Assembly (NCBI GenBank): GCA_900546315.1
Contig: URCP01000070.1
Span: forward strand, 1-14,845
Origin: an uncultured Eubacteriales bacterium
GTDB taxonomy: Bacteria > Bacillota > Clostridia > Oscillospirales > CAG-272
Direction of reading: 5' to 3'
Length of the DNA stretch: 14,845 bases
In this document: piece by piece, positions 5,793-13,204 of the stretch
Numbering within the stretch: the first letter of the stretch is position 1
How the letters are laid out: the number at the start of each line of letters is the position of its first letter
Translations under genes and position numbers: made by a program
The notes under the pieces: generated by a model
What the model was told of the DNA's origin: nothing
Databases searched by the model: none
Seen by the model: only the letters and a program-made list of their open reading frames with translations

Positions 5793-7298
5793 ATACAAAG
5801 ACAAAGAACGATGATATCTGTGATTCTGCTTCTCTCGATACTTCTCACATCCTGCGGGAACGCCTGATCGTCAGACAATCCTGACACCACAACCGAAAAC
5901 ACGGACACGGAAACGATCGCCGAGGAAACCACGACAGCTGACACATCCCCCGACCCGAAGCTCGAGCCTGTGGATTGTGGGGGAAAAGAGTACAACATCC
6001 TGAGCCGTGAAATCGACGGTTATACCTTCCCGTACAGCGAGTTTTACTCGGAGGAGCAGAACGGCGACATCATAAACGACGCCGTGTACGAGCGCAACCG
6101 CTACATAGAGGATAAGTACAATCTCAGGCTGAACGTGACGGAACTGAAGCGCACGGAGCTCGCCTCGGGCGCGAAACGCTCGATCTCAGCCGGGGACAGC
6201 GACTATGACCTAGTCTTCCCGATGGTGGCGGACGCCTTTTCGATGAGCCTTGACGGGCTGTTCCTGAACGTGAACGACATACCTCACATTGACGCTGAGA
6301 TGCCGTGGTGGAGAAAGTCGATACTCGAGGACGTGTCGATAGGCTGGAGGAACTACTTCATAATCGGCGATCTGAATCTCTCGTCCCTGAACGACGTCGG
6401 CGTCGTGTATTTCAACAAGGACCTCGCGGCGCAGAGGAACATCACGGATATCTACGACACGGTACGCGCCGGGAAGTGGACAATAGACAGGTTCTCGGAA
6501 TACTGCAAGGGCGTCACGAGCGACGTAAACGGCGACACTGTGCTGAACGGGGACGATATGTTCGGCCTGACCTGTAACGCCTTCTGCTGGCAGCTGCTTT
6601 TCGCCGGGACGGATTCGCTGATTATAGAGAAGGACAAGGACGACAAGCCGTACCTCGCGTGGGGAAGCGAGCGGAATATGGCTGTCATGGGAAAGATAAT
6701 CGGTCTTCTGAACGACCGCTCTTCGACCATACTCGTCAATCAGTTTCCGGAGCTCGAGGACGCGGGCGGATGGGGCAACGCGTCGATAAAGATGTTCACC
6801 GAGGACAGGGCGCTTTTCTGGATAGAGATAATCTACGGCGTCTTGCAGCTCAGGGACATGGACACCGACTTCGGACTGCTCCCGATGCCGAAGTATGACG
6901 ACAACCAGGCAAATTACACGTCGTATATGCACACGAGCAACGCGTCGACCTGCTGCGTCCCGGTGACAAGCGGCGACACAGACCTCGCGGGAAGGATACT
7001 CACGGATATGGCATATATGTCGTAAAAGACGATACGCCCGGCGTACTACGAGAAAACGCTCAAGGGCAAGTCGTCCCGCGACGAGGAGTCCGGCGGGATG
7101 CTCGACATAATCTACTCGGATATCCGTCTCGACCTGACCTTCGCGATGGTGTTCTCGGGGCTTCCGATAGACGACACGATGCGGAGCGCCGCCATAAAGA
7201 ACGTGACCGACCTCGCCTCGATGATTGAGAAAAAGAAGTCCGTGTGCGAGAAGATCATAGACAAGAACGCGGATAAGATACTTTCGCTCGACCACTGA
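5793..7298 (+). pseudogene. Broken ABC-transporter extracellular solute-binding lipoprotein gene
   Basis: In one continuous frame the sequence encodes a lipoprotein signal (hydrophobic MISVILLLSILL then the lipobox LTSC, Cys at 5853), a Thr/Asp/Glu-rich linker and a carbohydrate-type solute-binding domain. The body includes the PMPKYDDNQANYTSY and RPAYYEKTLKGK segments typical of this family. Full length would be about 500 residues, normal for the family, with no frameshift. Two in-frame stops interrupt it: TGA at 5865-5867, just after the lipobox, and TAA at 7023-7025, directly before KTIRPAYYE. The strong GGAGG (5779-5783) is 9 bases from an ATA (5793), where the basic n-region QRQRT begins, suggesting ATG became ATA. 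ATG 5811 is in frame but 27 bases from that site. No permease genes adjoin it. Sequencing error is the alternative. Confidence 0.85.
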
Positions 7299-7309
7299 CA
7301 ATAAGAAAA

Positions 7310-7343
7310 CAGGAGCCGCTTTATCGCAGCTCCTGCTCTTTTT
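7310..7343. terminator. Bidirectional intrinsic terminator
   Basis: CAGGAGC (7310-7316) pairs perfectly with GCTCCTG (7329-7335). On the plus strand CTCTTTTT follows; on the minus strand the stem is followed by TTTTCTTATT. It sits between the convergent solute-binding pseudogene and the oxidoreductase gene and would serve both. Confidence 0.85.
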
Positions 7344-8469
7344 ACGCTTTTTTGTATCGTGATATCAGCTCGTCGTAAAGACCGTCGATATATGTGAGTT
7401 CTCCTTCCGCGAGGCGTTTTCTCTCTTCCGGGAAGTTCTTTATTTCCTGTTTCTGGCATTCGGCGATGCAGAGGGTCTGTGCTGAGGCCGTCTCTATTCC
7501 GCAGGGGACGAAGGCTTTCTCGCCGTTCCGGGCTTTCATGACGTTGTTGAACGCAATGTCGAGCTTGTTCATCTGGTCAGCGAAGGGGTTTCCGTAGTCG
7601 CGCGATGTGCCGTCGTTCAGCTTGCCGATGATGTGTCCGCCGCTCGCCTCGTCGAACTCTATCGTTCCGTTCGTGAAGCGGTATTCGAAGGATGGCTCGA
7701 GGTTCTTTTTGGTCGAGTGCGAGGCTATGAAGAGTGATTTTGCGCCGTTTGTAAAACCGCACTCAATGATTGCCGTGTCGAAGTTTTCAATCGGGTTCGC
7801 GCGCCGGAGCTCAGCCTTTACGGTGTCCGGAGTCAGGCTTGTGTCGAGGGTTTTTCCGAGGGTGAAGAAGATGTTGTGCAGGTAGTGCGCGGTCGCGTTA
7901 TTTGCCACGCTGTCGTTTATCAGTGTGCCGTCGGCGTCGGATATCTTTCCCGCCCAGCCGCTTCCGCGTTTGAAGTAGGTTTTGTTTCTGGGCCAGAGAA
8001 CGATGGTTTTGAGGAACTCAGGCTTCCCGTAGACGCCGGAGAGAACGTCGCGCTTCATCGAAAGTATCGCGTCGCTGTGCGACCACTGGTAGCCGATCAT
8101 GACGAACTTACCCGCTCTGTCACGGGCATTTATAAGCGTGTCGATGTCCCGCGCGTCGCCGGTGAGGGGCTTTTCGCAGAGAACGCTGCTCCCTTCGGAG
8201 AGCGCTTTCTTTATCATCCGCGTGTGGAACTGTATAGGCGTCGAGATGACGGCGAGCTCGCAATCGTTATTCTTGTAGAATTCATCAAGCGATGGGAAGA
8301 TCTTCCACCCGCGGCGTGTGACTTCATCCATCCGCTGACAGCAGGCGGGGAACGGCTCGATAAGTCCCGCGACCTCCGCCATGCCTTTGTCCGAGAGTCC
8401 GAAGAGACGGCACAGATACCCGTCCCCGTACCCGCCGATTCCGGCGAGCATAACTTTTACTGGTTTCAT
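7342..8469 (-). CDS. Gfo/Idh/MocA family oxidoreductase
   Basis: A 375-residue NAD(P)-dependent oxidoreductase-like protein. The N-terminal Rossmann domain opens with VMLAGIGGYGDGY, a clean G-x-G-G-x-G loop (Gly10 to Gly15), and reaches the catalytic E-K-P at 99-101 (VLCEKPLTG). The C-terminal domain has NDSVANNATAHYLHNIFF at about 185-202, which takes the place of the usual G-x-x-x-D-x-x-x-H signature and contains the likely catalytic-site His195 or His198. The start at 8469 has AAAGGA 7 bases upstream; an in-frame ATG at 8499 precedes this site and is rejected. It has its own near-perfect promoter and a terminator and looks monocistronic. It shares only family-level features with the oxidoreductase at 2019. 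Sugar or cyclitol catabolism is likely; the substrate is unknown. Confidence 0.92.
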   Translation of the reverse strand: MKPVKVMLAGIGGYGDGYLCRLFGLSDKGMAEVAGLIEPFPACCQRMDEVTRRGWKIFPSLDEFYKNNDCELAVISTPIQFHTRMIKKALSEGSSVLCEKPLTGDARDIDTLINARDRAGKFVMIGYQWSHSDAILSMKRDVLSGVYGKPEFLKTIVLWPRNKTYFKRGSGWAGKISDADGTLINDSVANNATAHYLHNIFFTLGKTLDTSLTPDTVKAELRRANPIENFDTAIIECGFTNGAKSLFIASHSTKKNLEPSFEYRFTNGTIEFDEASGGHIIGKLNDGTSRDYGNPFADQMNKLDIAFNNVMKARNGEKAFVPCGIETASAQTLCIAECQKQEIKNFPEERKRLAEGELTYIDGLYDELISRYKKA

Positions 8470-8500
8470 GCTGATATCCTTTCTGGTTTTAACTGACATA

Positions 8501-8530
8501 ATTATAAAGCAAACCCCGGAGCTTTGTCAA
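8501..8530 (-). promoter_or_regulatory. Promoter of the minus-strand oxidoreductase gene
   Basis: On the minus strand a consensus TTGACA (8530-8525) is followed after 18 bases by TATAAT (8506-8501). The leader to the ATG at 8469 would be about 25 bases and holds the AAAGGA ribosome site. The -35 lies in the loop of the hairpin at 8514-8538. Confidence 0.85.
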
Positions 8531-8538
8531 CGCCGGGG
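8507..8538 (-). terminator. Probable terminator of the sigma-factor gene, overlapping the next promoter
   Basis: Read on the minus strand, CCCCGG (8538-8533) pairs with CCGGGG (8519-8514), a 6-bp all-GC stem with a 13-base loop, followed by TTTGCTTT. It lies 60 bases after the sigma-like gene's stop. The loop contains TTGACA, the -35 of the downstream oxidoreductase promoter. Confidence 0.6.
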
Positions 8539-8597
8539 CGGGAGATTGGTTCTTTATCGGACGGAAAGGGCGGAATTAGTTGAAAATCGCTACTTTT

Positions 8598-10160
8598 TCA
8601 CGGTTTTTCGATGACGAGATAAGTGCCCGCCGTTCTGTTCTCCGGAACCCTCAGCACGCCGGCTTCTGCCTCGTCGGAAATGAGCATCGCCCGGATATCG
8701 CACATGAACATCGCCGCGTAGTAGTCGAGCATATCGTGCAGGGCTTTGTCCATGTCGTCCCGCAGAATATCACGGATATCGTCATACAGCGTCTGTATCA
8801 TTGTCCGGAGCTCCTTTGCCGCCGGGTGGGACGCGATGATTGAATACGCGCTGTCGGGAATACCGGGCTTCAGGGCAACGATATCGAAGATTATCCTGCC
8901 CCCGTCGGTGTGAATGAAGCGCTTTTCTGTCAGAGTCTCAAATACAGGTTTCTCTGCGTCACTGAGTGAATCGGCCGTGCGTCCGTTTATAAGTATGTCC
9001 GCGAGAAGCGTCGCCTCGGAAGACATGAAGGATCCGTTGTCGGTGAACCCGAAGCGATGGACGGCGTATCGCCCGTATTTTATCCCGTCGCCATACCATG
9101 ACGCGTCGTTCATAAAATTGTCCTCCGGTATCAGGTCGTTCAGCTCGAAGCCGGTGAAGCCCCATGTCCCGCCGTTCGGGCGGGTGAACTTATATCCGAA
9201 GCCGTCGCGGCAGACATCGTCTGTCATTCTCTTGATCGCCATGATGTACAGGTACCACCTGAGGTCGTCCGCGGCGCAGGTCTGAGCGAGAAGTTCTGTC
9301 AGCTCGGGATAGTTGTCCTCTATCGCCTTTGCTATGAGTGCCGCGCGTTCCTTTGAGCCTGAGCGTTCTGTCTTCCAGATCTTCACCTGAGTCTCTTTCC
9401 CGGCGATCCAGAAGTTTGTCACGTACTTGTTTCCGACCTTTTTAAGCAGGGTCGCTTTGGTGAGGAGTTTTATTTCTTCCTCCATGTACGGAAGCGCGAT
9501 TCCGAGCTCCATCGCGAGCTCTTCCGGTGTCGACGGGTTCCCGCCCGCCTCGAGCAGAATGTTTTTCGGGATGAGCCGGTCGACCGCTTTCCACGGGAGA
9601 CCGTCTGGCTGACTGCCGCTTGAAACGAATGAAATGTTTTCCGGATTGTAGCTCCGTCTGCCGAATTGTCTTGCCATATCCATTCCTTCTTTCAGAATTT
9701 TTCTTGCCCGCATGAGACGGGTCTTGACAGTTCCGCGGGGGATGTTCAGACGCTCTGACAGCTCGGATATGCCGACGCTGTTAATGTAGTGCGCGACGAT
9801 GAGTTCCCGGTGCTCCCGCGCTATGAACGCGAGCTCACGCCTCAGGGACGAGTAAAGCTCGTTTTCGAGAAGCTTGTCGTCTATCCCTGAATCGTCCGCG
9901 GGCTCGTTCATGTCGTCACGGTATATAGTGTTCTCGCGCTCGGTGTGCCTTTTTGCGCACCATCTGGCGAATCTTCTCGACGCGACTGTCCAGAGCCATG
10001 ACGAGAAGTGTTCGGGCGGCGGGTTTCCTGAGAGAGACTCGAGAACGGCGAGAGAGATGTCCGCGGCGAGCTCTTCCGCGTCCTCCCGGTTCCCGGTCTT
10101 TTTCAGGCTGAAATAGAATACCTTCGCGAGATATTCTTTTACATAGATTTCGGTCAGCAT
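8598..10160 (-). CDS. ECF-like sigma-70 factor with a long C-terminal extension
   Basis: A 520-residue protein. Residues 1-70 read as sigma region 2 (NREDAEELAADISLAVLE, then SSWLWTVASRRFARWCAK). Residues about 100-155 read as sigma region 4 with a helix-turn-helix, ISELSERLNIPRGTVKTRLMRARK. So the first 165 residues are a complete ECF-type sigma factor that would direct RNA polymerase to a specific promoter set. The remaining 350 residues are not typical of ECF factors. Residues 195-250 look like a winged helix (TPEELAMELGIALPYMEEEIKLL, then KVGNKYVTNFWI), and 260-520 is an unassigned mostly helical region with no membrane segment. GGAGG lies 6 bases before ATG 10160. It is divergent from the polyamine operon and has its own promoter. 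No anti-sigma gene adjoins it, so the extension may be a built-in sensor or inhibitor (inference). Confidence 0.85.
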   Translation of the reverse strand: MLTEIYVKEYLAKVFYFSLKKTGNREDAEELAADISLAVLESLSGNPPPEHFSSWLWTVASRRFARWCAKRHTERENTIYRDDMNEPADDSGIDDKLLENELYSSLRRELAFIAREHRELIVAHYINSVGISELSERLNIPRGTVKTRLMRARKILKEGMDMARQFGRRSYNPENISFVSSGSQPDGLPWKAVDRLIPKNILLEAGGNPSTPEELAMELGIALPYMEEEIKLLTKATLLKKVGNKYVTNFWIAGKETQVKIWKTERSGSKERAALIAKAIEDNYPELTELLAQTCAADDLRWYLYIMAIKRMTDDVCRDGFGYKFTRPNGGTWGFTGFELNDLIPEDNFMNDASWYGDGIKYGRYAVHRFGFTDNGSFMSSEATLLADILINGRTADSLSDAEKPVFETLTEKRFIHTDGGRIIFDIVALKPGIPDSAYSIIASHPAAKELRTMIQTLYDDIRDILRDDMDKALHDMLDYYAAMFMCDIRAMLISDEAEAGVLRVPENRTAGTYLVIEKP

Positions 10161-10223
10161 ATCGCACCTCCTGCTTTCCCCTGCATATATTAAGTGGCGG
10201 GAATGTCGTTCCGGTTCATTTCA

Positions 10224-10252
10224 AGTATAACATAAAGCGGGAAATAAATCAA
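10224..10252 (-). promoter_or_regulatory. Promoter of the sigma-factor gene
   Basis: On the minus strand TTGATT (10252-10247) and TATACT (10229-10224) are 17 bases apart with an extended -10 (TGT before TATACT). The leader to ATG 10160 would be about 57 bases. It looks like a housekeeping-type promoter and shows no obvious autoregulated ECF type. Confidence 0.7.
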
Positions 10253-10363
10253 TGATTGTTATCTTTCTGACAAAAAGTATAGTATTTCGACTGCGCTTGT
10301 ATAATCTCACAAAAATTCCCGCGTTCCGGTCTGATAATTTTCGCGCCCGATGTGAAACTGATA

Positions 10364-10392
10364 TTGACAAAACGCTCCGGATATGATAAAAT
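10364..10392 (+). promoter_or_regulatory. Strong plus-strand promoter upstream of the polyamine operon
   Basis: TTGACA (10364-10369) and TAAAAT (10387-10392) are spaced by exactly 17 bases, with an extended -10 TGA. Transcription should begin near 10399 and enter the hairpin-rich stretch. It could drive a small RNA, or the decarboxylase operon through a leader of about 485 bases. Confidence 0.85.
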
Positions 10393-10398
10393 AGGATA

Positions 10399-10600
10399 TG
10401 CGATGGGAAAATATGAGTTTATCATAGCTACCATACTTTTGAACCACCGGTGGCGCAGAACTTTCAGTTCACAGCTTTCAGCTTATCTCTTTGAAGCCGC
10501 GGGTCGAGGCCATACGGACAGCCGGGTTCACTGCCGGACGGTAAAACCGTCATGACGAGCATTCGTCAATTATTGATCGGGTTTGGAGCCCGAATTTTAT
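10399..10600 (+). ncRNA. Candidate structured RNA or leader of unknown class
   Basis: Starting at the predicted transcription start, the sequence contains the palindrome CCACCGGTGG (10444-10453) and the paired short hairpins AACT-TTC-AGTT (10459-10469) and AGCT-TTC-AGCT (10473-10483). Three consecutive stem-loops follow: GACGGT-AAA-ACCGTC (10537-10551), TGACGA-GCAT-TCGTCA (10553-10568) and TCGGG/CCCGA (10577-10593). The last is followed by AATTTTAT and may terminate transcription. GTGGCGC (10450-10456) can also pair with GTGCCAC (10623-10629) just outside, which would close the whole element. I recognise no SAM, TPP, cobalamin, lysine, c-di-GMP, guanidine, T-box, 6S, tmRNA, SRP or RNase P core. 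It may be a cis-regulatory leader for the polyamine operon or an independent small RNA. Confidence 0.5.
10577..10600 (+). terminator. Weak possible terminator at the end of the structured RNA
   Basis: TCGGG (10577-10581) pairs with CCCGA (10589-10593), extended by one G-U pair, then AATTTTAT. The stem is short and the T-run imperfect, so partial termination or attenuation is more likely than a complete stop. Confidence 0.35.
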
Positions 10601-10729
10601 GAGTTGGTTACTTTATAACCGGTGCCACGCGGCGCAAAACTTGTGAAACGGTCAATAAGAGTAGTAAAAGTAGTATTGCTGTATAGACTCTGAAATAGCC
10701 CATATTTTTTATTCCGGAGCGCGGACGCC

Positions 10730-10771
10730 CGGATTTCTGCCGGTCTCTCTTAATAACGGCGGATTTCTGCC
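10730..10771 (+). repeat. 12-bp direct repeats upstream of the decarboxylase gene
   Basis: CGGATTTCTGCC occurs at 10730-10741 and again, identical, at 10760-10771, offset by exactly 30 bases. That is close to three helical turns, as expected for a tandem regulator site. The position is 115-155 bases before the decarboxylase start. Confidence 0.55.
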
Positions 10772-10884
10772 CGCGTGCTTTCGGGGACTTTTTCCCGGCG
10801 GAAGGATTATATGTTTTCACAGGCTCTGTGTCAGGTGACATGGAGCTTTTTCTTATTTTCACCGCAAAGAAAGGAAACGGAAGA

Positions 10885-12339
10885 TTGAAACACGAACAGC
10901 CTGACCAGAACCACGCCCCGGTATATGAGGCGCTCGAGGAGTTCAGGAACGCCCGCGTAGTACCGTTCGACGTCCCCGGACACAAGCACGGGAAGGGAAA
11001 CCCGGAGCTCTGCGACTTCCTTGGAAAGAGATGCGTTGAAATAGACGTGAACAGCATGAAGCCGCTCGACAATCTGTGCCACCCGATATCTGTCATAAAG
11101 GAGGCGGAGGAGCTCGCCGCGTCGGCTTTCGGAGCCGCGAGCGCTTTCTTCATGGTCGGCGGAACGACGAGCGCCGTACAGTCGATGGTACTGTCGGTGA
11201 CAAAGCGCGGGGATGAGATAATCCTCCCGAGAAACGTGCACAGGAGCGTCATAAACGCTCTTGTCCTGAACGGAGCCGTCCCGGTCTACGTGAACCCGGA
11301 CGTCGAGCCTGACCTCGGGATCTCTCTCGGAATGCGTCTGTCTGACGTTGAGCGCGCCGTGAAGGAACACCCGGGAGCGAAGGCGATTCTCGTCAACAAC
11401 CCGACGTATTACGGAATTTGCAGCGATCTTAAGAGTATTGTGGCTCTGGCTCACTCGCACGGTATGTACTGTCTGGCGGACGAGGCGCACGGGACGCACT
11501 TCTATTTCGGTGAGGATATGCCGGTCTCGGCTATGGCGGCTGGCGCGGATATGGCGGCGGTCAGTATGCACAAGTCCGGCGGTTCGCTCACACAGTCGAG
11601 CCTTCTGCTTCTCGGACCGGGCATGGATCCGGGATATGTCAGGCAGATAATCAACCTGACCCAGACGACCTCGGGCAGCTATCTTCTGATGTCGAGCCTT
11701 GACATAAGCCGCAGGAATCTGGCTCTGAGAGGCAGACAGGTCTTCGCGCACGTCGCTGATCTTGCGAGATACGCCAGAGAGGAGATAAACTTTGTCGGCG
11801 GCTTCCGCGCCTTCGGGGACGAGCTTGTTAACGGCGGGTCGGTCTTCGCTTTCGACACGACGAAATTGTCTGTGCATACGCTTGACGTGGGGCTCGCGGG
11901 GATTGAGGTCTACGACATCCTTCGAGACGAGTATGATATACAGATAGAGTTCGGAGACATCGGCAACATTCTCGCGTACATATCTATGGGCGACCGGATG
12001 CCGGAGCTTGAGAGACTGATAAGCGCCCTCGCGGACATAAGGCGGCGCTTCGAGCGGGACAAGGTCGGACTGCTGTCACAGGAGTACATAGAGCCGAGGG
12101 TCATGATGAGCCCGCAGGAGGCGTTCTATGCGGAGAAGGAGAGCCTGCCGCTCCGCGAGACCGAGGGCAGGATATGCTCGGAGTTCGTGATGTGCTACCC
12201 GCCCGGAATACCGGTTCTGGCGCCCGGAGAGGTCATCACCGCGGACATTCTCAGATACATAACCTACGCGAAGGAAAAGGGATGCAGCATGACTGGACCT
12301 CAGGACGATGCGATCGAGCGCCTGAACGTCATTAAGTAA
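10885..12339 (+). CDS. speA: Orn/Lys/Arg decarboxylase, probable biosynthetic arginine decarboxylase
   Basis: A PLP-dependent decarboxylase of the aspartate-aminotransferase fold, 484 residues, likely converting arginine to agmatine as the first step of polyamine synthesis. Visible signatures: VPFDVPGHKHGKG (26-38), GGTTSAVQS (92-100), DEAHG (Asp199 binds the PLP ring nitrogen), SMHKSGG with the PLP lysine Lys230, and CYPPGIPVLAPGE (437-449). It lacks the N-terminal response-regulator-like domain of the large acid-inducible enzymes, matching the compact Gram-positive type. I choose the TTG at 10885: AAAGGA lies 9 bases upstream and the protein then starts MKHEQ...PVYEALEEF as in relatives; the open frame back to 10828 has no site. 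Arginine rather than lysine or ornithine specificity is inferred from the agmatinase downstream. The speE start follows 13 bases after the stop. Confidence 0.92.
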   Translation: MKHEQPDQNHAPVYEALEEFRNARVVPFDVPGHKHGKGNPELCDFLGKRCVEIDVNSMKPLDNLCHPISVIKEAEELAASAFGAASAFFMVGGTTSAVQSMVLSVTKRGDEIILPRNVHRSVINALVLNGAVPVYVNPDVEPDLGISLGMRLSDVERAVKEHPGAKAILVNNPTYYGICSDLKSIVALAHSHGMYCLADEAHGTHFYFGEDMPVSAMAAGADMAAVSMHKSGGSLTQSSLLLLGPGMDPGYVRQIINLTQTTSGSYLLMSSLDISRRNLALRGRQVFAHVADLARYAREEINFVGGFRAFGDELVNGGSVFAFDTTKLSVHTLDVGLAGIEVYDILRDEYDIQIEFGDIGNILAYISMGDRMPELERLISALADIRRRFERDKVGLLSQEYIEPRVMMSPQEAFYAEKESLPLRETEGRICSEFVMCYPPGIPVLAPGEVITADILRYITYAKEKGCSMTGPQDDAIERLNVIK

Positions 12340-12352
12340 GGGAGAACGAGAG

Positions 12353-13204
12353 ATGGAATTATGGTTCAGTGAAAACCACACGTCGGACGTGCAGTTCAGC
12401 CTCCGGGTCGACAGACAGCTCTATTCGGCGGAAAGCGAGTATCAGAAGATAGACATATTCGACAGCCGGGAGTTTGGACGGGTGCTTGTGCTCGACGGGG
12501 ACATAATGCTCACTGAGAGGGATGAGTTCGTGTATGACGAGATGATAGTCCACGTCCCGATGGCGGTTCATCCGAGGGCTGAGAACATACTCGTCATAGG
12601 AGTCGGAGACGGCGGCGTCGTCAAGGAGCTGACGAGATACCCGTGGGTTATGAATATAGATCTTGTCGAGATGGACCCGATGGTAGCCGAGGCGTGTAAG
12701 AAGTACCTCCCGAACAACGCCTGTGAGCTCGAGAACCCGCGCGTACACATCCACTACGAGAACGGACTCAAATATATGCGCCGGCACGAGAACGAGTACG
12801 ACCTCATAATAATCGACAGCCCTGACCCGTTCGGACCCTCCGAGGGGCTCTTCACGAAGGAGTTTTACGGGAGCTGCTACAAGGCGCTGAAGGAGGACGG
12901 GATAATGGTGAATCAGCAGGGAAGCCCTTTCTACAAAGAGGACGCGTTCGCCATGCAGCGCAGTCACAGGCGCATCGCGAGCACATTCCCGGTCGCCAGA
13001 ACTTATCAGGCGCATATACCGAGTTACGCGGCGGGCTACTGGCTGTTCGGCTTCGCGAGCAAGAAATATCACCCGGTCGACGACCTGAAGCCTGAGAGGT
13101 GGCGTGAGCTGGGGCTGAAGACACAGTACTACACGACGAGACTGCACGTCGGGAGCTTCTATCTTCCGGCGTTCCTTGAGGAGATGCTTTTAAGTGTTGA
13201 ATAA
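12353..13204 (+). CDS. speE: Spermidine synthase-like aminopropyltransferase
   Basis: A 283-residue SAM-type fold protein of the spermidine synthase family, which transfers an aminopropyl group from decarboxylated SAM to putrescine, or in some relatives to agmatine. Motifs: LVLDGDIMLTERDEFVYDEM (45-64), the nucleotide loop GVGDGG (83-88, usually GGGDGG), VEMDPMV (105-111) and IIIDSPDPFGPSEGLF (152-167) with the catalytic-site Asp155. The C-terminus YYTTRLHVGSFYLPAFL is typical. GGGAG precedes ATG 12353. It overlaps the agmatinase gene by 11 bases. No speD (SAM decarboxylase), which would supply its substrate, is in the window. The substitutions at Gly84 (Val) and in the DEFVYDEM block leave the acceptor unclear. 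Confidence 0.92.
   Translation: MELWFSENHTSDVQFSLRVDRQLYSAESEYQKIDIFDSREFGRVLVLDGDIMLTERDEFVYDEMIVHVPMAVHPRAENILVIGVGDGGVVKELTRYPWVMNIDLVEMDPMVAEACKKYLPNNACELENPRVHIHYENGLKYMRRHENEYDLIIIDSPDPFGPSEGLFTKEFYGSCYKALKEDGIMVNQQGSPFYKEDAFAMQRSHRRIASTFPVARTYQAHIPSYAAGYWLFGFASKKYHPVDDLKPERWRELGLKTQYYTTRLHVGSFYLPAFLEEMLLSVE

Larger units (their letters stand above)
10161..10884. other. Long gene-free divergent region between sigma gene and polyamine operon
   Basis: No supported coding gene is present. From left to right it holds the sigma gene's GGAGG site and promoter, an AT-rich stretch, a strong plus-strand promoter (10364-10392), a row of hairpins (10444-10600), a GGTTA/TAACC hairpin (10606-10620), a pair of 12-bp direct repeats (10730-10771), two overlapping small hairpins (10818-10840) and the ribosome site for the decarboxylase (10870-10875). 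Confidence 0.7.

Noticed and set aside
5865..5867. TGA as selenocysteine or reassigned codon
   Set aside because: TGA ends other intact genes here, there is no evident selenocysteine-insertion hairpin directly after it, and a second, different in-frame stop (TAA) occurs later in the same gene.
10277..10305. TATAAT at 10300-10305 as an additional plus-strand promoter
   Set aside because: The -35 at 17-bp spacing (GTATAG) is poor and the TG is not in the extended -10 position; the promoter at 10364-10392 is far better.
10352..10555. 67-codon plus-strand open frame over the strong promoter and hairpins
   Set aside because: Its first codon precedes the promoter's transcription start; the internal ATG at 10403 is only a few bases after the start with no usable ribosome site. 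The sequence is better explained by RNA hairpins.
10606..10640. T-box-like segment (AACCGGTGCCACGCGG)
   Set aside because: It resembles the AGGGTGGNACCGCG antiterminator box only loosely, with misaligned key bases, no stem I features and no clear terminator/antiterminator pair.
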